Positions 39,827 to 51,325 of a DNA stretch of 64,000 nt are shown piece by piece. This DNA is from Pseudomonadota bacterium (GTDB lineage Archaea; Thermoplasmatota; SW-10-69-26; JACQPN01; JAJPHT01): contig JAJPHT010000046.1 in NCBI GenBank assembly GCA_021325135.1, positions 1-64,000 of the forward strand, written 5' to 3'. A program made the position numbers and the translations under genes. Under the pieces are notes generated by a model that was given only the letters and a program-made list of their open reading frames with translations, was not told where the DNA came from and searched no databases. How positions within the stretch are numbered: the stretch's first letter is position 1; every line of letters begins with the position of its first letter.

Positions 39827-41046
39827 CGGGCCGCTTCAGCACCGAGGGGCCCCTCAAGGAACGATATCAGGTCGTCGTCGTGGGCGGCGGCGTCAACGGC
39901 TTGGGCGTCGCGCGGCACCTGGCCCTGGCGGGCGTCACCGACGTGCTGGTGCTGGAGAAGAGCTACCTCCTGCATGGCGCCAGCGGAAGGAACGGCGGCG
40001 GCGTGCGCGCCCAGTGGGGCACGATGGACAACCTCGTCCTGGCCCGCGACAGCATCCCCATGTTCCGCCACATGAGCGCGGAATTGGGGTTCAACGTCTG
40101 GTTCCGCCAAGGGGGCTATCTTTTCCTCGCGCACGACGAGGAGAAGGCCAAGGCCCTCGCGGACGTGGTGCGCTTCCACAACGCCAACGGCGTCAACAGC
40201 CGCCTCGTCGACCCCACCGAGGCGCACGTCCTCGTGCCCGACCTCAACGCCCAGGGCGTCGTCGCCGCGAGCTATCACCCTGGCGACGGCATCATCTTCC
40301 CGTGGGCCGTCGTGCAGGGGCTCGCGAAGCGCTGCGTCGAGCTTGGCGTGGACGTGCGCACCTTCACCGGCGCCACGGGCTTCGCCATGAAGGGGGGCCG
40401 CATCGTGGGCGTCGAGACGACGCGCGGCCGCGTCCACGGCGACAGCCGGGGACAGGACGGATCGGGGTCCGTCCGTGTCGAGTGCGAGACCGTCGTCAAC
40501 GCCGCGGGCTGCTGGAGCCGCGAGGTGGCCGCCCTCGCCGGCGTCGCGCTCCCCAACACGCCCGTGCGCCACGAGATCCTCGTCACCGAGGCGCTGAAGC
40601 CCTTCCTCGACCCCATGCTGGTGGACCTGCGCAACGGGCTCTACTGCAGCCAGGACATGCGGGGAGAGCTTGTCTGCGGCATCGGCATGCCCGGCGAGAA
40701 GCCCGGCGTCAGCTTCGCCAGCAGCTTCGCCTTCACGAAGCGCGTCGCCTCCGCGCTCCTGGACGTGCTCCCCTCGGTGGGCGACGTGAAGGTCATGCGC
40801 CAATGGGCGGGCGCCTACGACGTGACGCCCGACAACAAGCCCATCCTTGGCCCCTCGCCCGGCGTCGAGAACCTCGTGCAGCTCAACGGCGCGTCGGGCC
40901 ACGGCTTCATGATCTCGCCCATGACGACGCGCATCGTTGCGGACGTCATCCTGGGGCGCAAGCCGCCCGTGGACCTGGCGCCCTACCGCCTGGACCGCTT
41001 CGGCCCGGGGTGGCAGCCGGAGCCCGAGACCCTGGTCATCGGGTGA
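39823..41046 (+). CDS. FAD-dependent DAO-family oxidoreductase (SoxB-like beta subunit)
   Basis: 407 aa from GTG at a GTGA overlap. The N-terminal FAD loop is YQVVVVGGGVNGLGVARHLALAG, followed by LEKSYLLHGASGRNGGGVRAQW, as in SoxB and glycine oxidases. The C-terminal MRQWAGAYDVTPDNKPILGPSPG and LNGASGHGFMISPM bind FAD and close the substrate pocket. It should hold the substrate-oxidising site of the three-subunit enzyme. An odd feature is a palindromic stretch around RVHGDSRGQDGSGSVRVEC, an in-frame insertion of about a dozen residues into a region normally short. Its end overlaps a small convergent gene by 11 nt. Confidence 0.9.
   Translation: MTGRFSTEGPLKERYQVVVVGGGVNGLGVARHLALAGVTDVLVLEKSYLLHGASGRNGGGVRAQWGTMDNLVLARDSIPMFRHMSAELGFNVWFRQGGYLFLAHDEEKAKALADVVRFHNANGVNSRLVDPTEAHVLVPDLNAQGVVAASYHPGDGIIFPWAVVQGLAKRCVELGVDVRTFTGATGFAMKGGRIVGVETTRGRVHGDSRGQDGSGSVRVECETVVNAAGCWSREVAALAGVALPNTPVRHEILVTEALKPFLDPMLVDLRNGLYCSQDMRGELVCGIGMPGEKPGVSFASSFAFTKRVASALLDVLPSVGDVKVMRQWAGAYDVTPDNKPILGPSPGVENLVQLNGASGHGFMISPMTTRIVADVILGRKPPVDLAPYRLDRFGPGWQPEPETLVIG
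40441..40481. repeat. In-frame palindromic insertion in the SoxB-like gene
   Basis: GACAGGACGGAT pairs with TCCGTCCGTGTC with a GGGG centre, imperfect by one base. The core CAGGACGGA ... TCCGTCC is shared with the perfect palindrome in the RecA-like gene. It adds the low-complexity residues GDSRGQDGSGSVR and keeps the frame. Confidence 0.6.
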
Positions 41047-41206
41047 GCCGCCGCGAGTGGATCATCTCCCCCACGGAGAGGGCGATGCCGCCGGCGGCGA
41101 GGCACGCGGCGGTGAAGGGGACGACGAACGCCGCGGCGAGGGCCACGGCGCCGGCCGCGAAGGCGGCTGCTTCGGTGCGCACCATGTCCATGCCAAGGCC
41201 TCGCAT
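41036..41206 (-). CDS. Small two-TM membrane protein, 56 aa
   Basis: Begins MRGLGMDMVRTEAAAFAAGAVALAAAFVVPFTAA and continues through a second hydrophobic helix (CLAAGGIALSVGEMI) to a basic end (HSRRLTR). Too short for the ORF track on its own start. Support: a TATA-like CCGTTATGCG is centred 23 nt upstream of the ATG, and no other gene uses the space. Function unknown. Its 3' end overlaps the SoxB-like gene. Confidence 0.5.
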   Translation of the reverse strand: MRGLGMDMVRTEAAAFAAGAVALAAAFVVPFTAACLAAGGIALSVGEMIHSRRLTR

Positions 41207-41224
41207 GCGGCACCCGCGAAGGGG

Positions 41225-41234
41225 CGCATAACGG
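41225..41234 (-). promoter_or_regulatory. TATA-like box of the 56-aa membrane protein
   Basis: CCGTTATGCG on the minus strand is centred about 23 nt upstream of the ATG, consistent with leaderless transcription. Confidence 0.35.
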
Positions 41235-41261
41235 TTGGGGCGCACTTGTCGACGGGCGCCG

Positions 41262-41726
41262 TCAATCGGGGCCCCGGGGCGCCACCCGGGCGAAGAGGTC
41301 CACGTCGACAGGTCCGGCGTCCCGCCACGCGGCGGCGAGCCGCCCCTCCTTCCGGAAGCCCAGCGCCTCCAGCGCGTCCGCCGTCGCGCGGTCGTCCGCC
41401 CGCACGCGCGCCTCCAGCCGGTCCAGCGCAAGCTCCTCCCCTGCGTAGCGGACGACGAGAGCGAGCGCCTCGCGGGCCCTGGCGGCGTCGGCCCCCGGGG
41501 CGAGGGCGCCCACCAGCGCGGCGCGGCGCGCGATCCAGTCCACGTCCTTCAGGGCGAGGCTCCCCTCGGTGGCGCCCCCGTGCGCGGCGGCCCACACGAC
41601 GCCGATCTCCCCCTCCAGGTCCGCGCCCGCGGGGAGGAGCCACGCGCGGCGCGACGTCTCGAAGCCGGGGTCCGCCGCGTCGGGGGCCAGCACGTCGACG
41701 CGCGGCCCGCGCAGGAAGACGCTCAC
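41262..41726 (-). CDS. GNAT-family N-acetyltransferase (second of a pair)
   Basis: 154 aa from GTG that overlaps the stop of the upstream GNAT (GTGA). Secondary-structure and motif order fit GNAT: GGATEGSLALKDVDWIARRAALVGALAPGADAARAREALALVV at the CoA-binding region and RLEARVRADDRATADALEALGFRKEGRL for the C-terminal half. The N-terminal half is short, and the usual Q/RxxGxG/A pyrophosphate loop is replaced by LAPGAD, so activity on CoA is less certain. It might form a pair or heterodimer with its upstream neighbour. The substrate is unknown. Confidence 0.7.
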   Translation of the reverse strand: MSVFLRGPRVDVLAPDAADPGFETSRRAWLLPAGADLEGEIGVVWAAAHGGATEGSLALKDVDWIARRAALVGALAPGADAARAREALALVVRYAGEELALDRLEARVRADDRATADALEALGFRKEGRLAAAWRDAGPVDVDLFARVAPRGPD

Positions 41727-42250
41727 CCGCGCCACTCCTCCCGCAGCAGGCCCATGATGATGCCGTCGCGCCACGCGCCGCGCTTGTGGTAGTGCCGCCT
41801 CAGGCGCCCCTCCTCGCGGAAGCCCAGGCGCGCGTAGAGTCGGCGCGCGGGGTTGTCCTCCACGACGTGGAGCCACACGCGCTGGAGGTTCAGGTCGACG
41901 AAGGCGTGGCGCAGCGCGAGGCGGACGGCCTCCTCGCCCACGCCGCGGCCGCGGTCGGCGGGGCTGAGGATGCCCAGCCCAAGCTCCGCGTGGCGCGCGA
42001 CGCGGTCCCACTCGGAGAGACCGAGGGTCCCCATGGCGCGGCCGTCCGCAGGGTCCGTCATGAGCCAGACGCGCTCGCGCTCCCCGTCGAGGCCGCGCAG
42101 CCAGCGCGACTCCATCTCCTCGGTGGTGGGGAACGCGAAGCGCAGCCAGCCGCGCAGGTCGGGGTCGTTGGCGAAGGCGAGCAGGAAGGGCACGTCGTCC
42201 TGGGTGGGCGCGCGCAGGACGACGCGCTGGCCGCGCAGGACGGGGAGCAT
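41723..42250 (-). CDS. GNAT-family N-acetyltransferase (RimJ/RimL-like)
   Basis: 175 aa. Starts MLPVLRGQRVVLRAPTQDDVPFLL, as RimJ/RimL-type proteins do, then shows MGTLGLSEWDRVARHAELGLGIL, the acetyl-CoA loop DRGRGVGEEAVRLALRHAF, and the C-terminal VVEDNPARRLYARLGFREEGRLR. It acetylates an amine, perhaps the N-terminus of a protein or a small molecule. It lies 1 nt downstream of hutH and overlaps the second GNAT, so the three are probably one transcript; a link to histidine metabolism is possible but unproven. Confidence 0.88.
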   Translation of the reverse strand: MLPVLRGQRVVLRAPTQDDVPFLLAFANDPDLRGWLRFAFPTTEEMESRWLRGLDGERERVWLMTDPADGRAMGTLGLSEWDRVARHAELGLGILSPADRGRGVGEEAVRLALRHAFVDLNLQRVWLHVVEDNPARRLYARLGFREEGRLRRHYHKRGAWRDGIIMGLLREEWRG

Positions 42251-42251
42251 G

Positions 42252-43847
42252 CTACGGCGCGCTCCCGGCGGCCGCGGCGATGGCGCCCTCGTGGACCAGC
42301 GCGGTGAGCGCCGCCACGTCAGGAGCGAGCACGCGGTCCCTCTCCAGGAACGCGACGGCCTCGCGCACGCGGGCCAGCGCGCGTCGCGTGCCGGCGCCGG
42401 GCGTGAGCGGCCTGCGGAGGTCCAGCGCCTGGGCGGCGCAGAGAAGCTCGATGGCGACGACGCGCTCGGCGTTCTGGAGGATCTGCCGCGCGAGGAGCGC
42501 GCCCACGGCGCCGTTGCTCACGACGTCCTCCTGGTTCGCGCTGGTGGGGAGGCTGCCCACCACCGCCGGGTGCGCGAGCACCTGGTTCTCCAGCACCATG
42601 GCCGCGGCCACGTACTGCGGGATCATGAGGCCCGAGTTGAGGCCGCTCCTCTCCACGAGGAACGCGGGGAGCCCCTCCGAGAGGCGCGGGTCCACGAGGC
42701 GCGCGACGCGGCGCTCCGCCAGCGCGGCGACCTCCGCCAGGGCCGGCGCGAGGTACGCGCAGAGCAGGCCCAGGTTCTCGCCGTGGAAGTTGCCCCCCGA
42801 GACGGCGCCCTCCTCCAGGATGAGCGGGTTGTCGGTGGCGCTCCCCATCTCCACCTCCAGGCGCTCCTGCGCGTGGCGCAGCGCGTCGCGCACGGGGCCG
42901 AGGATCTGCGGCGCGCAGCGCAGCGAGTAGGCGTCCTGCACGCGGTCGCAGCCGGCGTGGCTCGCGACGACGCCCGAGTCCGCCAGGAGCGTGCGCAGGT
43001 GGGCCGCCGTCTCGGCCTGGCCCGGATGCGGGCGCGCGGCGTGGAGGCGCGGGTCGAAGGGCGCGACGCTGCCCAGGAGCGCCTCGATGCTCATGGCGGC
43101 GGCGACCTCGGCGGTGCGCACGAGGTTCCAGCCGTCGTGGACGAGGAGCGCCATCACGGCGCCCATCATCTGCGTGCCGTTGATGAGGGCGAGGCCCTCC
43201 TTGGGCTGCAGGACGAGGGGCGCGACGCCCGCGGCGCGCATGGCCTCGCGGCCGGGCACGACCTTGCCGTGGACGCGCGCCTCGCCCTCGCCGATGAGCA
43301 CCAGCGAGGCGTGGGCGAGGGGGACGAGGTCGCCCGAGGCGCCGAGGCTGCCGCGGCTGGGCACGACGGGCGTGATATCATGGTTGAGGAGGGCGAGGAT
43401 GGCCTCCACCGTCTCGACGCGCACGCCCGAGAGGCCCACGGCGAGGCTCGCGGCGCGAAGGAGCAGGAGGGCGCGGACGACCTCATCGGGAAGCGGCTCG
43501 CCGACGCCGCAGGCGTGGGAGAGGAGGAGATTGCGCTGGAGCGTCTCCAGGTCGCCCCGCGGGATGCGGACGCGCGCCAGCTCGCCGAAGCCGGTGGTGA
43601 CGCCGTAGGCGACGCGGCTCTCCTCGTCGTAGCGCTCCACCTGCATGCGCGAGACGGGGAGGCGCGCGTCGCTGGTCACGCCGAACTCGGGGGCGTGGCC
43701 CTCGCCCAGCATGGCGTCGACGCGGGCGCGGGAGAGGCCGATGCGCTCGCGGGCGGCGGGGGTGAGCGCGACGCGGCGGCCCCGGCGCGCGACGTCGACG
43801 ACGTCCTGCACGCGGAGCTTCTCCTCGCCCAGGCGGAAGGGCTGCAC
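42252..43847 (-). CDS. hutH: Histidine ammonia-lyase
   Basis: 531 aa. Non-oxidative deamination of L-histidine to urocanate. The MIO-forming Ala-Ser-Gly lies in PSRGSLGASGDLVPLAHASL. YGVTTGFGELARV supplies the catalytic Tyr and Gly loop. The selectivity position reads LLLSHACGVG, with Ser-His as in histidine lyases rather than Phe-Leu (phenylalanine) or His-Leu (tyrosine). NQEDVVSNG is also conserved. Other hut genes are not nearby, so the fate of urocanate is not shown. It heads a likely operon with two acetyltransferases. Confidence 0.93.
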   Translation of the reverse strand: MQPFRLGEEKLRVQDVVDVARRGRRVALTPAARERIGLSRARVDAMLGEGHAPEFGVTSDARLPVSRMQVERYDEESRVAYGVTTGFGELARVRIPRGDLETLQRNLLLSHACGVGEPLPDEVVRALLLLRAASLAVGLSGVRVETVEAILALLNHDITPVVPSRGSLGASGDLVPLAHASLVLIGEGEARVHGKVVPGREAMRAAGVAPLVLQPKEGLALINGTQMMGAVMALLVHDGWNLVRTAEVAAAMSIEALLGSVAPFDPRLHAARPHPGQAETAAHLRTLLADSGVVASHAGCDRVQDAYSLRCAPQILGPVRDALRHAQERLEVEMGSATDNPLILEEGAVSGGNFHGENLGLLCAYLAPALAEVAALAERRVARLVDPRLSEGLPAFLVERSGLNSGLMIPQYVAAAMVLENQVLAHPAVVGSLPTSANQEDVVSNGAVGALLARQILQNAERVVAIELLCAAQALDLRRPLTPGAGTRRALARVREAVAFLERDRVLAPDVAALTALVHEGAIAAAAGSAP

Positions 43848-43883
43848 GGCGGCGCGAGGCGCGGCGCCCCGGATAAGCGCTTC

Positions 43884-45596
43884 TCAGGCGGGGGCGGGCG
43901 AGGCCGCGGGGGCCGCCTTGGCCGCGGGCGGCGGCGTCTCGGGAAGCTCCACGAGGAACGTCGCGCCCTTGCCGGGCCCGTCGCTCTCGCACCAGAGCCG
44001 GCCGCCGTGGCGCTCGACGATGGCGCGGCTGATGGAGAGGCCCAGCCCCGAGCCCTTGCTGCGCATCTCCGGATCGGGATGCACCTGCGAGAAGGGCTGG
44101 AAGAGCTTCGCCTGCTGCTCGGCGTCGAGCCCGGGCCCCTCGTCGCGGACGCGGAGCAGCGCGCGGCCGCCCGCGGACTCCAGCGAGACGTGGACGGCGC
44201 TTCCCTCGGGGGAGAACTTCACGGCGTTGGAGAGGAGGTTCGTGAGCACCTGCGTGAGGCGCCCCGCGTCGGCCTTCACCGGGTGGATGCCCGGGACGTC
44301 GGCCGCGAGGCAGATGCGGCGGCTCGCGGCGGGCTCGCGGAACGAGCGCACCGCGTCGAGCACCAGGGAGGAAAGCTCCGCGTCGCGCACGTCGAGGCGA
44401 AGCTGGCCCGCCTGGATGCGCGCGATGTCGCGGATGTCGTTGAGGAGGCGCTGCACCTGGTCGAGGCTGCGCAGGGCGGCGTGGCGCCTCGCCGGCGCCT
44501 CCTCGGGGTCCTCCGAGGCGACGATGCTCATGCCCACGATGGTGAGGGGGGTCATGAGGTCGTGGACGACGGCGTTGAGGTAGTGCGTGCGCGAGTCCTC
44601 CAGCTCCTTCTGGCGCGCGAGGGAGGCCTTCAGGTCGCGCGTGAGGCGGAGGTTGTCCAGGATCGTCGCCGACTGGCGCAGGCCCGAGAGGATCACGACG
44701 GCCGCGGAGCCCGCGCGCAGGAAGGGGTCCACGCGGCCGTCGCGGGCGATGGCGAAGGCGTCCACGGCAAGCAGGGCGGCCAGCGCGACGGAGGGGAGGA
44801 GCGCCGCGCGCCACGTGGGCTCGGGGGGCCGCTCGGGCGCGGCCAGCGCGCGGTCGGGGTGCGAGGCGGCCAGGGCCAGGAGCACGAAGGCCGCGAGCCA
44901 GCCCGCGTCGACGACGTTGCCCACCTCGTAGGTCCCGTCCAGGGTGAGGTAGGCGTAGCCCACGTCCGCGGCGGCGAGGCACGCGAAGGCCAGCGCGGCG
45001 AGGCGCAGCGGGGGCGACCGCCTATGGCGCGTCGCGACCATGACGCCCACGATGGTGGCCAGGAGCGCCACGTCGAAGACGGGGTAGGCGAGGCCGATGG
45101 CGCGGGCAAGCCAGCCCTGCGTGGAGTCGGCCGCCAGCGGCGCCAGGACGAAGACCCACGCGCCCAGGAGGAGCGAGACGCCCAGGAGGAGCCCGTCGAG
45201 GATCATGGAGACGCGCGCCCAGCGGGGCCACTGCCTGGGCGTGAAGAGGAGAAACCCCGCGGCGGCGAGGGGGTAGGTGGCGAGATAGCCCACGTCCGCG
45301 AGGGAGGGGAAGGGCACGTCGATGCCCAGGCCGAACTCGTACCACGTCCAGACGGCCTCGCCCGCCCCATAGGCGAGGGCCGCGAGGCCGATCATCGTCC
45401 ACGCGCGCCGCGCGGCGCCGCGGGAGAGCCACGCGGCGCGCAGGCACGCGGCGCCCGCGAAGAGCGCGGCCGCGATGGTGCCCCCGTCGCTGAGCGCGCG
45501 CGTCGCCGCGTCGCCCCACCAGTCGAAGCGCATCCAGAGGGCGAAGAGGGGCACGGCCACGGCGCCGACGGCCAGCGACGCGCGGAAGACCCTCAT
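43884..45596 (-). CDS. Membrane sensor histidine kinase
   Basis: 570 aa. The N-terminal 300 residues hold eight or more hydrophobic helices and the block GIDVPFPSLADVGYLATYPLAAAGF, which recurs in a family of uncharacterised membrane sensor domains attached to bacterial kinases and GGDEF proteins. A short coiled segment leads to the phospho-acceptor His in NAVVHDLMTPLTIVGMS. The ATPase domain follows: N box TNLLSNAVKFSPEG, G1 VRDEGPGLD, F box KLFQPFSQVH, and G2 GSGLGLSISRAIVERHGG. The C-terminus is Ala/Pro-rich. No response regulator is adjacent. The Asp-Leu-Met instead of Glu-Leu-Arg after His is within the HDLxTPLT subtype. Confidence 0.9.
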   Translation of the reverse strand: MRVFRASLAVGAVAVPLFALWMRFDWWGDAATRALSDGGTIAAALFAGAACLRAAWLSRGAARRAWTMIGLAALAYGAGEAVWTWYEFGLGIDVPFPSLADVGYLATYPLAAAGFLLFTPRQWPRWARVSMILDGLLLGVSLLLGAWVFVLAPLAADSTQGWLARAIGLAYPVFDVALLATIVGVMVATRHRRSPPLRLAALAFACLAAADVGYAYLTLDGTYEVGNVVDAGWLAAFVLLALAASHPDRALAAPERPPEPTWRAALLPSVALAALLAVDAFAIARDGRVDPFLRAGSAAVVILSGLRQSATILDNLRLTRDLKASLARQKELEDSRTHYLNAVVHDLMTPLTIVGMSIVASEDPEEAPARRHAALRSLDQVQRLLNDIRDIARIQAGQLRLDVRDAELSSLVLDAVRSFREPAASRRICLAADVPGIHPVKADAGRLTQVLTNLLSNAVKFSPEGSAVHVSLESAGGRALLRVRDEGPGLDAEQQAKLFQPFSQVHPDPEMRSKGSGLGLSISRAIVERHGGRLWCESDGPGKGATFLVELPETPPPAAKAAPAASPAPA

Positions 45597-45670
45597 CGCC
45601 CCTGGCTGGGCGACCCGGCCTCTTCAAGGGGCGTCCGTCCCGGGAGGGCGGACTCGGCGCGTCCGCTGGG

Positions 45671-45713
45671 GGAAAAAAGGAGAAAAAAGGAGGGCCGCCC
45701 CCGGAGGGGCGGC
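45671..45713 (-). terminator. Hairpin plus T-tracts after the 612-aa secreted protein gene
   Basis: On the minus strand, reading from the stop, a strong hairpin (GCCGCCCCTCCGGGGGCGGC) is followed by CCTCC, TTTTTT, CTCC and TTTTTT. T-tracts are the main termination signal in archaea. It lies 13 nt beyond the stop codon of the secreted-protein gene, in its transcription direction. Confidence 0.75.
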
Positions 45714-45725
45714 GGAGCGCCGCGC

Positions 45726-47564
45726 TCAGGCGCAGCCGTGGGCGGGGTCCGACGCCGCGGCGACGCTGCGGCCGCCGACGTCCTGGCCCGTGGGGTTCAG
45801 GCTCGAGCCCGCGCCCACGAGCGTGGTGTCGTAGCAGTCCGTGTCGCGGAGGTTGTACGAGCCGCCCACGAGGCCGAGGAACCGCTCGTTCAGCTTCGCG
45901 CCGGTGGTGGGGTCGAGGTTCCAGTTGGCGGGGTCGCAGTTCCAGCCGTACACGTCGTGCGCGTTGCGGCCGATGCCCTGCGTGCACCACTCGGCGCCGT
46001 AGGTGCCCACGCCGCCGGGCGTGCGCAGGCCGGAGGCGGTGACGGTCGCGTAGAACGTGTAGTAGTCCGCGCGGAACGTGTCGGGCGCGACGCTGAGGCT
46101 GTCCTTCGTCTCCGCGTTGGGGGCGCCGACGCTGGGCTGCGTGCCCAGGTAGGTGACGCCGTTCCACCACTCGTCGGAGGTCAGCAGCAGGATGCCCACC
46201 GCGTGCACGGGCTGGCCGCCGTTGCTGGGCCGGCCGCACGTCAGGCCGCCGGAGCCGGGGACCGTGACGACGGGCAGCTCGGGCAGGGGGTCGCCGTTGG
46301 GGTCGATGGAGACGTCGTCGCAGGTGCTGCGGCCCATGACGCCCTGGAAGCCGAAGCTCATGTCGGCCTGGGTCTTGTCCGACGCGTAGGTGGCGCCGGA
46401 GTCGCTGGCCTCGAAGTTGCCGTAGAAGTCGCCGCCGCTGTCGTTGCTGGTGTCGCAGTCGCCCAGGAGCTCCTCGTTGGTCTCGTTGACCGTGGCGGGG
46501 ATCGTGCCCTGCGCGTTGGGCTGGAGGGTGCCGGGCGGGCGGACGGTCTGGATGTCGCCGGGGTCCGCGACGCCGCCCTCGGCGGGCGTGCCGGTGGCGG
46601 GGTCCGAGACGGTGATGGGGTCCGCGCTGCAGTCCTGCTCGCCCCAGACGATGCTGTTGCTGCCGCCGTGGCAGTCCTTCTCGGACACGTCCTGGCCGTC
46701 CTTGCAGCTCTGCTCGGTGCCGAAGGTGGGCTGGTCCAGGGGGCCGCCGGGCTGGTAGAGCGAGCGGGGGTCGGGGAGCGTCTGGACGATGCCGGTGGGG
46801 TCGTCCGCGACGCCCGTGTTGTAGAGGTCGTGCGGGGTGGGCGCGCGGGTGGACTCCACGCACACGAGGTGCTGGATGATGCCGCCCGTGTGGGACACGT
46901 CGCCGTGGCCGAAGGGGGGCACGATGCTCACCTGGCGGCAGTGGTCGCTGGGGACCAGGGGGCCGCCGGGGGTCACGGGCGCCGTGTGCAGGTCGCCCCA
47001 GACCTTGATGCCGGCGTCCGGGATGAGGCGGTAGTTGTTGGCGTTGGCCATGAGCTCGGTGGTGTCCGTGCCGCCGATGCTCGCGGGCGCGATGGGGATC
47101 AGCTCGGTGATCCAGCCGCCGTCGTTGTGGATGGTGCCCGCGTGCGCGGCGTCGTCAGGGGTGACGGGGCAGATGTCCGTGTTGACCGGGAAGCCGGCCG
47201 CGGCGCTGGCCTCGGCGCGGTACTCGATGAGCGCGCCGCCGGCGAAGCCGACGTAGCCGTCCTGGTTGCAGTCCGCCCAGACGCCCAGGACGGAGCGCCA
47301 GGCGCCCTCGCCCACGGTGCTGACGCGGCTCTGGAGGATCGCCGAGTTGGGGGCGACGCCGCCGTTGGTGCCTTCCGCGTTGTACACGTTGAAGTAGACC
47401 TGGGCGGTGGCGGTGCCCGGGGCGTCCGACCACATGAAGCCGTGGCCGACGTCGTAGCCCGAGTCGGGCTCGGCGCCGCCGACTGAGCCCCAGCCCGCCA
47501 GGGCCGAGGGGACAAGCATGGCCGTCGCCAGCGCGACAGCCGAAAGGGTGACGATGCGATTCAT
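45726..47564 (-). CDS. Large secreted Cys-containing protein, unknown
   Basis: 612 aa from MNRIVTLSAVALATAMLVPSALAGWGS, a Sec signal peptide. The mature part is acidic, rich in Gly, Thr, Asp and Asn, and contains more than a dozen cysteines, mostly in short acidic contexts (ADCNQDGYVGF, DICPVTPDD, EQSCKDGQDVSEKDC, TCDDVSIDPNGD, NCDPANWNLDP). DCNQDGYVGF and DPNGDPLP resemble calcium-binding loops. There is no C-terminal sorting signal or TM helix. It may be a structural or adhesive extracellular protein. A TATA-like GGCTATCC lies at the leaderless distance, and a good terminator follows, so it is a single-gene unit. Confidence 0.7.
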   Translation of the reverse strand: MNRIVTLSAVALATAMLVPSALAGWGSVGGAEPDSGYDVGHGFMWSDAPGTATAQVYFNVYNAEGTNGGVAPNSAILQSRVSTVGEGAWRSVLGVWADCNQDGYVGFAGGALIEYRAEASAAAGFPVNTDICPVTPDDAAHAGTIHNDGGWITELIPIAPASIGGTDTTELMANANNYRLIPDAGIKVWGDLHTAPVTPGGPLVPSDHCRQVSIVPPFGHGDVSHTGGIIQHLVCVESTRAPTPHDLYNTGVADDPTGIVQTLPDPRSLYQPGGPLDQPTFGTEQSCKDGQDVSEKDCHGGSNSIVWGEQDCSADPITVSDPATGTPAEGGVADPGDIQTVRPPGTLQPNAQGTIPATVNETNEELLGDCDTSNDSGGDFYGNFEASDSGATYASDKTQADMSFGFQGVMGRSTCDDVSIDPNGDPLPELPVVTVPGSGGLTCGRPSNGGQPVHAVGILLLTSDEWWNGVTYLGTQPSVGAPNAETKDSLSVAPDTFRADYYTFYATVTASGLRTPGGVGTYGAEWCTQGIGRNAHDVYGWNCDPANWNLDPTTGAKLNERFLGLVGGSYNLRDTDCYDTTLVGAGSSLNPTGQDVGGRSVAAASDPAHGCA

Positions 47565-47583
47565 TGCTCCAACACTCCACGGG

Positions 47584-47594
47584 CTGGGATAGCC
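47584..47594 (-). promoter_or_regulatory. TATA-like GGCTATCCCAG of the 612-aa secreted protein
   Basis: Centred about 26 nt upstream of the ATG on the minus strand, as for leaderless archaeal promoters. Shares GGCTATCC with the promoter of the other secreted-protein gene near 35730. Confidence 0.45.
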
Positions 47595-47710
47595 TCCTCC
47601 AAGCTCCGTGGGCCTCGCTATCGCTTGTCATGAGAAAAGAGTTGCCTGGCGGCAAGGCCGGGACAGCGCCGTTGTCACCCTGGGGGGCAACGCGAAGGGG
47701 CTGTCCTCCA

Positions 47711-47810
47711 TGGGCGCTCGCTAGGGGCTGCGCCCCCTTTCCCCCGCACAACCCGAACCACCGAACCCACGAACCACGGTTCCTACTGTGGTTCGTGGGT
47801 TCGGGTTGCC
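47711..47810. repeat. Dispersed inverted-repeat element, family 1, copy 2
   Basis: Reads in the opposite orientation to copy 1 (9518-9627). It has GGGGCTGCGCCCCCTTTCCC, then CAACCCGAACCACCGAACCC and the complementary GTGGTTCGTGGGTTCGGGTT, with a short unpaired centre. It lies between the secreted-protein gene and the carB 3' end, the roughly 310-nt gap otherwise holding no gene. Confidence 0.75.
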
Positions 47811-47876
47811 AGAGGGTCTGGGGGACGAAGTCTCCCAGGAAGAGCGCCAGCGATCAGGCGGGCCCCGGCTTGCCCT

Positions 47877-51125
<3,249 letters not shown>

Positions 51126-51132
51126 GGGGCTC

Positions 51133-51242
51133 GGACCTTGCGCCCATAGAGGGGGCCCGTATTTAGCCGTATCCCCGCAGCGGAACCTGCGTTTCTCCTG
51201 GGGAAACGGACGGAAGGACAGACGTGTCCGGAACGGGTCACG
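51133..51242 (-). promoter_or_regulatory. carB promoter and upstream region shared with carA
   Basis: TATA box GGCTAAATACGG (51155-51166), followed downstream by TATGGGCGCAAGGTCC. The flank beyond it contains ACGGAAGGA and CGTGTCCGG (51223-51231). Each of these parts has a counterpart before carA, and the distance between GGACC and GTGTCCGG is 91 nt in both. This points to a shared control region for two unlinked genes of one enzyme. Confidence 0.65.
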
Positions 51243-51325
51243 GATGTCGTCCGGTGTCGGGAGCGGGACGGCGGGGCGCCCCAACGTTCATGGACCTTAG
51301 CAGGGCTCGCCGGAGCGATCCGCGA

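Noticed and set aside
41853-47486. 1877-aa plus-strand ORF
   Set aside because: It lies opposite hutH, the histidine kinase and the secreted-protein gene, has the Arg/Gly/Ala/Val-rich composition of an antisense frame in GC-rich DNA, and shows no domain.
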